The position numbers and the translations under genes are program-made. The notes under the pieces are model-generated. The model was given only the letters and a program-made list of their open reading frames with translations, had not been told where the DNA came from and made no database searches. Below are positions 59,975-64,000 of a stretch of DNA of 64,000 nucleotides, piece after piece; the stretch's first letter is position 1, and each line of letters opens with the position of its first letter. Source of the stretch: Gammaproteobacteria bacterium (lineage in GTDB: Bacteria > Pseudomonadota > Gammaproteobacteria > GCA-001735895); assembly GCA_022340305.1 (NCBI GenBank), contig JAJDOF010000082.1:1-64000 (forward strand), given 5' to 3'.

Positions 59975-60895
59975 GTGGCACCCACCGACAACGAAGTGAC
60001 CATTATGTTTGCAGACATAGTTGGTAGCACCCGGTTGTATGAAATCCTGGGTGACGAGGTTGCCGAGAAATTGGTCACAACGACTCTGAAACAGCTATCG
60101 GACATCGTCAACAAGAATCACGGCCTGGTCATAAAAACCAGCGGTGACGACGTCATGTGCAGTTTTTCGAATGTCGACCAGGCCATGGAGGCCGCCAGGG
60201 ACATGCATAAGTTCGTCGCCGAGAAGACCGCCCCTTCACGGGATTACAGGATCGCGCTTCGCATTGGTGCACACAAGGGTCCGGTGATCGAGAGCGAAGG
60301 CGATATCTACGGAGACGCGGTGAACGTCGCCGCGCGCGTGGCGGCGCTGGCTCGCGGCGGCAAGACCCTGATTAGCGGATATACCTTCGAACAACTCTCC
60401 AGGGCTCCCCGTAAACGCTGCCGGCGTTTAACGACCACGATGGTAAAGGGCAAGGAACAGCCGATCGAGGTCTATGACGTGGTATGGGAGCAGACCGATG
60501 AACTGACGCGCATCGTCGGCAACGACGTCGCTAATGCCATACAGAGCATTCTGACCATTCGCTACGAAGATAATGTCATCAGAATGTCGGCCAACACCGT
60601 CACCCGCACAACGGTTGGGCGCGGCCAGGATTGTGATTTAATCGTCCCGTCGCAACAGGCGTCGCGCGAGCATTGTAAAATCGAATGCAATCGCGGCAAG
60701 TTCATACTCGTCGATAACAGCGCCAACGGCAGTTACGTAAATCACGACGAGACTGAATTATTCTTTCACCAGGAGCGGGTACCCCTGCTCGGTGAAGGTT
60801 ACATCAGCCTCGGCGAACCCTCGATCAACAACGAGGAATTTCTGCTCCATTATTCGATTGAAATGATCGGTGCCAGCCAGGCAAAACCCGACTAA
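59975..60895 (+). CDS. Class III adenylate cyclase fused to an FHA domain
   Basis: A 306-residue cytoplasmic protein. The cyclase domain (1-165) has metal Asps D14 in FADIVGST and D58 in KTSGDDVMCSF, Lys54 suited to ATP, and YGDAVNVAARVAALA with the transition-state Asn. The C-terminal FHA domain (about 205-290) has GRGQDCDLIVPSQQASREHCKI and NSANGSYVN, the phosphothreonine-binding residues. The start is a GTG at 59975 (an ATG at 60005 would cut the first strand). It diverges from the heme-sensor/kinase operon across 128 bases, suggesting that kinase phosphorylation controls cyclic AMP output. Confidence 0.92.
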   Translation: MAPTDNEVTIMFADIVGSTRLYEILGDEVAEKLVTTTLKQLSDIVNKNHGLVIKTSGDDVMCSFSNVDQAMEAARDMHKFVAEKTAPSRDYRIALRIGAHKGPVIESEGDIYGDAVNVAARVAALARGGKTLISGYTFEQLSRAPRKRCRRLTTTMVKGKEQPIEVYDVVWEQTDELTRIVGNDVANAIQSILTIRYEDNVIRMSANTVTRTTVGRGQDCDLIVPSQQASREHCKIECNRGKFILVDNSANGSYVNHDETELFFHQERVPLLGEGYISLGEPSINNEEFLLHYSIEMIGASQAKPD

Positions 60896-61078
60896 CTTAG
60901 TCCCCGCGGCACCTTGCTTCAACGGTGATATCCCATGCCGGCCCTGACTAGAGCAAATGCGGTTGAACCCGGACTTCCCGCTTTCTAACCGCGATCACAG
61001 TCATTGACGCGCGTCAGTTACGCCAATAGCATCGTTAACTCGATAAAAGTCAAAAAACCCTGCACGGAAACCGGAACC

Positions 61079-62683
61079 ATGAGCAAATCCTGCGGCGAAG
61101 CACTGATGCAATTACTCGAATCCTACGGTGTGACCACGGTTTTCGGCATCCCCGGCGAACACACACTGGAACTGTATCGCGGCATCGAAAAAAGTAATCT
61201 GCGCGCGGTCACAGCGCGCAACGAACAGGGCGCCAGCTTCATGGCCGACGGCTTTGCGCGCGTCACCGGCGAGCCGGGCGTTTGCACCCTGATTACTGGT
61301 CCCGGCGTCACCAATGCCGCCACCGGTATCGGCCAGGCCTACGCCGACTCGATCCCGATGCTGGTCATTTCGAGCGCCAATGACAGTCCGTCGCTCGGCA
61401 AGGGCTGGGGGCGCCTGCATGAAACCACCGATCTGTGTGCCATTACCCGACCGATTACCGCGTTCAGCGCAATGGTGCACGATCCGGCAGAAATCCCCGA
61501 ACTGATTGCCCAGGCCTTTAGCGTGTTTCGCTCGCGGCGGCCGCGACCAGTGCACATCGCAATCCCGATCGATGTCATGGAAATGCGCGTCAGTGATGAC
61601 TGGCATCCCTACCAGATTGCCGATCTGCCCATTCCGGCGCCCGCTGCAATCGCTAAAGCCGCACTGCTGCTGGCTCAGGCTGGCAGTTGCGTGATGATCG
61701 TCGGCGGCGGCGCGCAGTTGGCCAGCGCCGAAGTGACTGCGTTGGCCGAACGCCTGCAGGTGGCTGTCATCGCCTCGAACGCCGGCAAAGGCATTGTCAG
61801 CGACGATAACCCGCTCAGCCTCGGTGGCGCCATCATCAGCCCGGTGGTGCACGCTTACCTGTCGAAGGCCGAGGTCGTGCTCGCTATCGGCACCGAACTT
61901 GCCGAGGCCGACAGCTTCATTTATGACCTGCCGGTATACGGCAAGGTAATCCGCATCGATATCGACCCGGCGCGTTTCAGCGATGCCTTTCCGGCGCATA
62001 TCGCAATCCAGGGCGATGCGCGCTCAGCCTGCTCACAACTGCTGAGCGCGCTCGAAGGGATGGATTGTGGCCGTGCGCCATCCACGGTAATCGCCGAACT
62101 CGATCAGCTTCGCGCCGAGCAGCGGTCAGCCTGTACCGATCTAGAACGCCAGCACATTCATCTCCTCGATATCCTGCGCGATGAGTTGCCCGATAATGCG
62201 GTGATCATGGGCGATATCGCCCAGCTGGTGTATACCGGCACCATGGCGATGAAAACCCTGCAGCCGCGCACCTGGTTTTACCCGGCCGGCTTCGGCACCC
62301 TGGGTTGCGCGTTACCCGATGCCATCGGCGCCAGGCTTGCGCTGCCCGACAGGACGGTGGTTGCGTTGGTCGGCGATGGCGGCTTCATGTTCACCATGAA
62401 CGAGCTCGCGACAGCCATCGAAGAAGGCCTGTCGATCCCGATCATCCTCTGGCACAACCACAGCTACGCGATGATCCGCGATGGCATGCGCAAGCGCGGC
62501 ATATCCGAAATCGGGGTCAATCCGCGTGCCCCCGATTTCATCAAGCTCGCCGAAGCCTTTGGTTGCCCGGGCATTGTGATCGACAGCGATGACAGCTTCG
62601 GACAAGCACTGGCGGATGCCCGCGAGTACGCAGGACCCAGCCTGATCGTCGTGCTCGAGGACGATGCCTGGCTGACCGCCTGA
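61079..62683 (+). CDS. TPP-dependent decarboxylase, 5-guanidino-2-oxopentanoate (AruI) type
   Basis: A 534-residue thiamine-diphosphate enzyme of the acetolactate synthase fold. VFGIPGEHTLELYRG and ARNEQGASFMADGFARV (catalytic Glu) form the N-terminal TPP half; VALVGDGGFMFTMNELATAIEEGLSIPIILWHNHSYAMI is the metal-binding GDG block. The N-terminus GEALMQLLESYGV matches AruI-type proteins, which decarboxylate 2-ketoarginine in the arginine transaminase pathway. No aruH is adjacent, so AruI itself is likely but not certain. The ATG at 61079 is chosen on homology; the frame opens to 61004. Confidence 0.85.
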   Translation: MSKSCGEALMQLLESYGVTTVFGIPGEHTLELYRGIEKSNLRAVTARNEQGASFMADGFARVTGEPGVCTLITGPGVTNAATGIGQAYADSIPMLVISSANDSPSLGKGWGRLHETTDLCAITRPITAFSAMVHDPAEIPELIAQAFSVFRSRRPRPVHIAIPIDVMEMRVSDDWHPYQIADLPIPAPAAIAKAALLLAQAGSCVMIVGGGAQLASAEVTALAERLQVAVIASNAGKGIVSDDNPLSLGGAIISPVVHAYLSKAEVVLAIGTELAEADSFIYDLPVYGKVIRIDIDPARFSDAFPAHIAIQGDARSACSQLLSALEGMDCGRAPSTVIAELDQLRAEQRSACTDLERQHIHLLDILRDELPDNAVIMGDIAQLVYTGTMAMKTLQPRTWFYPAGFGTLGCALPDAIGARLALPDRTVVALVGDGGFMFTMNELATAIEEGLSIPIILWHNHSYAMIRDGMRKRGISEIGVNPRAPDFIKLAEAFGCPGIVIDSDDSFGQALADAREYAGPSLIVVLEDDAWLTA

Positions 62684-63344
62684 CAACACCGACATGACTA
62701 ATGACAAGCATCCACAGCCCATGAGTCAGGTTGTCATGATGCTTGATTTTCACATTTTCCAGGTCGCGAAGTTATCGTATGTCAATGGCCGGAAAAATCG
62801 GCTGGCGCTCAATCTGCAGATTCCCATCTGCCCTGGATCGACCTTTTTCGAAGTTAATCCGGTACTGGATCCGGTATAAACTGGCTTCCATGGAAGGGGC
62901 TGCAGCCGGACGCGACTGGGCCGTGTGTTGACGCGCTGAAGTAGATAGGAAAAGCAGTAGAATCCGCCAAAGAGCAGGTGGAAATATCAATAAAGAGATG
63001 AAAGGCCCCTGCAATTCGACACGGGAGTCAGCCATGACGAACACAATACCCGTGCCAGGCACGGCAAGTCTCATATCAGTCTTTCCGTGTAATAAACCGA
63101 TAACTCCCATCGTATTGGACTCCCATAGCTTCCTGCTGCTGCGCCACCCTGCCGCTTGCGGCTTTACCGTTAAACGGAACTGTTACAATACACTCGCTAA
63201 TCTACTGCTAAACTCGTATATTGAATCGATACATAACAGCGATGGTCCTGCCAGGGAGCACCCGGATGCGTCGGCACCTTGATCGCTCGAAGTATTCCCA
63301 CTCATGTATGAACAGGCGCATTACGGCAGGTAGAGAAAAGGAGC
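62684..63344. other. 661-base gap without a convincing gene
   Basis: Open frames exist on both strands (plus 62998-63282, minus 62772-63110) but they overlap, have no ribosome site I trust and no recognisable composition. A weak AAGCATC/GATGCTT inverted repeat at 62705-62745 may terminate the decarboxylase gene. A GTGCC-AG-GGCACG palindrome-like stretch lies near 63053. I see nothing else. Confidence 0.5.
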
Positions 63345-63800
63345 ATGACACCCGAAAATGACGAATTACTGATCGGCCTGATCGACCAGGGCTGCTCGAC
63401 CAAGGAAGTCGACGGAACCACCCTCATTTCGTTACCGGAAGACGAGGCCGAGTTCATCTTCGAACGCATGGGCAACTGGCTTTATCTCGGCACGACGTTC
63501 ATGGCGCCGGAAGAATTCGAAACCTCGGACCACGTGAGCGGGCTGGACCGTTTTCTGCTGGAACTCCAACATCGCAATCTCGGCTGTCGCTTTTCCTATG
63601 ACAGTGCGGGCTTCCTCACCATCGGCGGCGAACTCGGCCCCGAACAACAACAACCAGAGAATGTGTTGCAGATACTCGAGCAGATTCTGTTTGTTATCGA
63701 ATCCTGCATTTTACTGTGTGACCAGGTACTGGATACCGGCGAAATCCCCTCCGATAAGGAGGTCGACGAGGCCTTTGGCGTTAACGAAAACCTGCATTAA
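63345..63800 (+). CDS. Small acidic protein, possibly CesT/YbjN-like
   Basis: A 151-residue acidic protein. Its alternating short strands and helices (GTTLISLPEDEAEFIFERMGNWLYLGTTFM, LDRFLLELQHRNLGCRFSYDSAGFLTIGGELGPEQ, VLQILEQILFVIESCILLCDQVLD) recall the CesT/type III chaperone and YbjN fold, but I cannot place it in a family. AAAAGGAG lies very close to the ATG. It stands alone with no secretion genes nearby, so no role is claimed. Confidence 0.7.
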   Translation: MTPENDELLIGLIDQGCSTKEVDGTTLISLPEDEAEFIFERMGNWLYLGTTFMAPEEFETSDHVSGLDRFLLELQHRNLGCRFSYDSAGFLTIGGELGPEQQQPENVLQILEQILFVIESCILLCDQVLDTGEIPSDKEVDEAFGVNENLH

Positions 63801-63810
63801 CAACGCCACT

Positions 63811-63834
63811 GCGCATCATGCCGCCATGATGCGC
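63811..63834. terminator. Perfect hairpin after the gene at 63345
   Basis: GCGCATCATG (63811-63820) pairs with CATGATGCGC (63825-63834) around a four-base loop, 11 bases after the stop codon. No U-tract follows, so it may be a weak or Rho-assisted terminator. Confidence 0.5.
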
Positions 63835-63926
63835 CCCCACCAACAATATTCAGGCACAGAAGCATTGCGCCGATCCCTGTCTAGCAGCACTTCCCAGCGC
63901 AGCCAGAGAATTGCCCATTCCGTAAC

Positions 63927-64000
63927 TTAGCGCCAGCCGGCGCGATCCATCAATTCCACTGCAGCCCGATTGTTTTCACCGAGGCGGCTCAGGTTGAGAC
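63927..64000 (-). CDS. 3' end of a gene running off the window
   Basis: On the minus strand an open frame enters from the window edge and ends at TAA (63927-63929), giving a C-terminus LNLSRLGENNRAAVELMDR then AGWR. The frame and the helix-like, gene-end composition look coding. I cannot identify the protein from 24 residues. Confidence 0.55.
   Translation of the reverse strand, partial: LNLSRLGENNRAAVELMDRAGWR

Noticed and set aside
62772-63282. Overlapping open frames on both strands after the AruI-type gene
   Set aside because: Random-looking composition, no ribosome sites, and they contradict each other.
1-64000. CRISPR arrays, tRNA or rRNA genes, insertion sequences, prophage
   Set aside because: I saw no regular spaced repeats, no cloverleaf or rRNA signature, and no transposase, integrase or phage gene by eye; a covariance-model scan would be needed to exclude small RNAs fully.

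Overview
The window reads as a chromosomal segment of a marine-type gammaproteobacterium. It is densely coded on both strands, about 55 genes, with no transposase, phage, CRISPR or plasmid genes. The gammaproteobacterial guess rests on an AcpH-type ACP phosphodiesterase, a PA2778/PA2779-type pair, a large Orn/Lys/Arg decarboxylase, REP-like hairpins at gene ends and PAS-GGDEF proteins. The marine guess rests on a DddP-like DMSP lyase beside genes for creatine, sarcosine and methylated-amine catabolism. Species cannot be named.

Layout. 0-11.9 kb: assorted catabolic enzymes (HpcH-type aldolase, pdxH, dienelactone hydrolase, PhyH-like oxygenase, choline-kinase-like kinase, class V aminotransferase, Rieske oxygenase) with three EamA exporters and one MFS carrier. 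11.9-15.8 kb: two related PAS-GGDEF proteins. 15.9-20.3 kb: FAD-linked lactate/glycolate-type dehydrogenase, acpH, class II aldolase and a PA2779/PA2778 lipoprotein-peptidase pair. 20.4-24.3 kb: a tight minus-strand operon of creatinase, acyl-CoA dehydrogenase, family III CoA-transferase and a CsaA-like protein. 25.3-30.5 kb: the complete heterotetrameric sarcosine oxidase operon soxBDAG. 30.5-36.3 kb: a Cys/Met-metabolism PLP enzyme diverging from dddP, then an MttB-family methyltransferase diverging from a GlxA/AraC regulator. 36.4-41.7 kb: an ATP-grasp ligase, amidase, VOC protein, an unrecognised protein and an NTN-hydrolase, followed by a strongly structured intergenic element. 41.7-47.4 kb: a basic amino acid decarboxylase and gabD-gabT. 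47.5-53.4 kb: penicillin-acylase-type enzyme, a lipoprotein, gloA and a second Rieske oxygenase. 53.5-57.3 kb: Lrp regulator, glutamine-synthetase-family ligase, MetX-like hydrolase/acyltransferase, cupin and a nonsense-interrupted NTF2-like gene. 57.5-60.9 kb: a signalling module of Ser/Thr kinase, heme-c sensor with HAMP, and a divergently transcribed adenylate cyclase-FHA protein. 61-64 kb: an AruI-type decarboxylase, a small unrecognised protein and the tail of a gene at the edge.

How the genes work together. Creatinase would split creatine to sarcosine and urea, and SoxBDAG would demethylate sarcosine to glycine with transfer of C1 to tetrahydrofolate. DddP would cleave DMSP. The MttB-like protein and the GlxA/AraC regulator suggest use of further quaternary or methylated amines. 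Together they look like an osmolyte-scavenging island. The decarboxylase, gabDT, AruI-like enzyme and GS-family ligase suggest a parallel theme of arginine or polyamine breakdown to succinate. The kinase/heme/cyclase-FHA cluster is the most unusual regulatory assembly, and the stem-closed element at 41554-41742 is the most unusual non-coding one.
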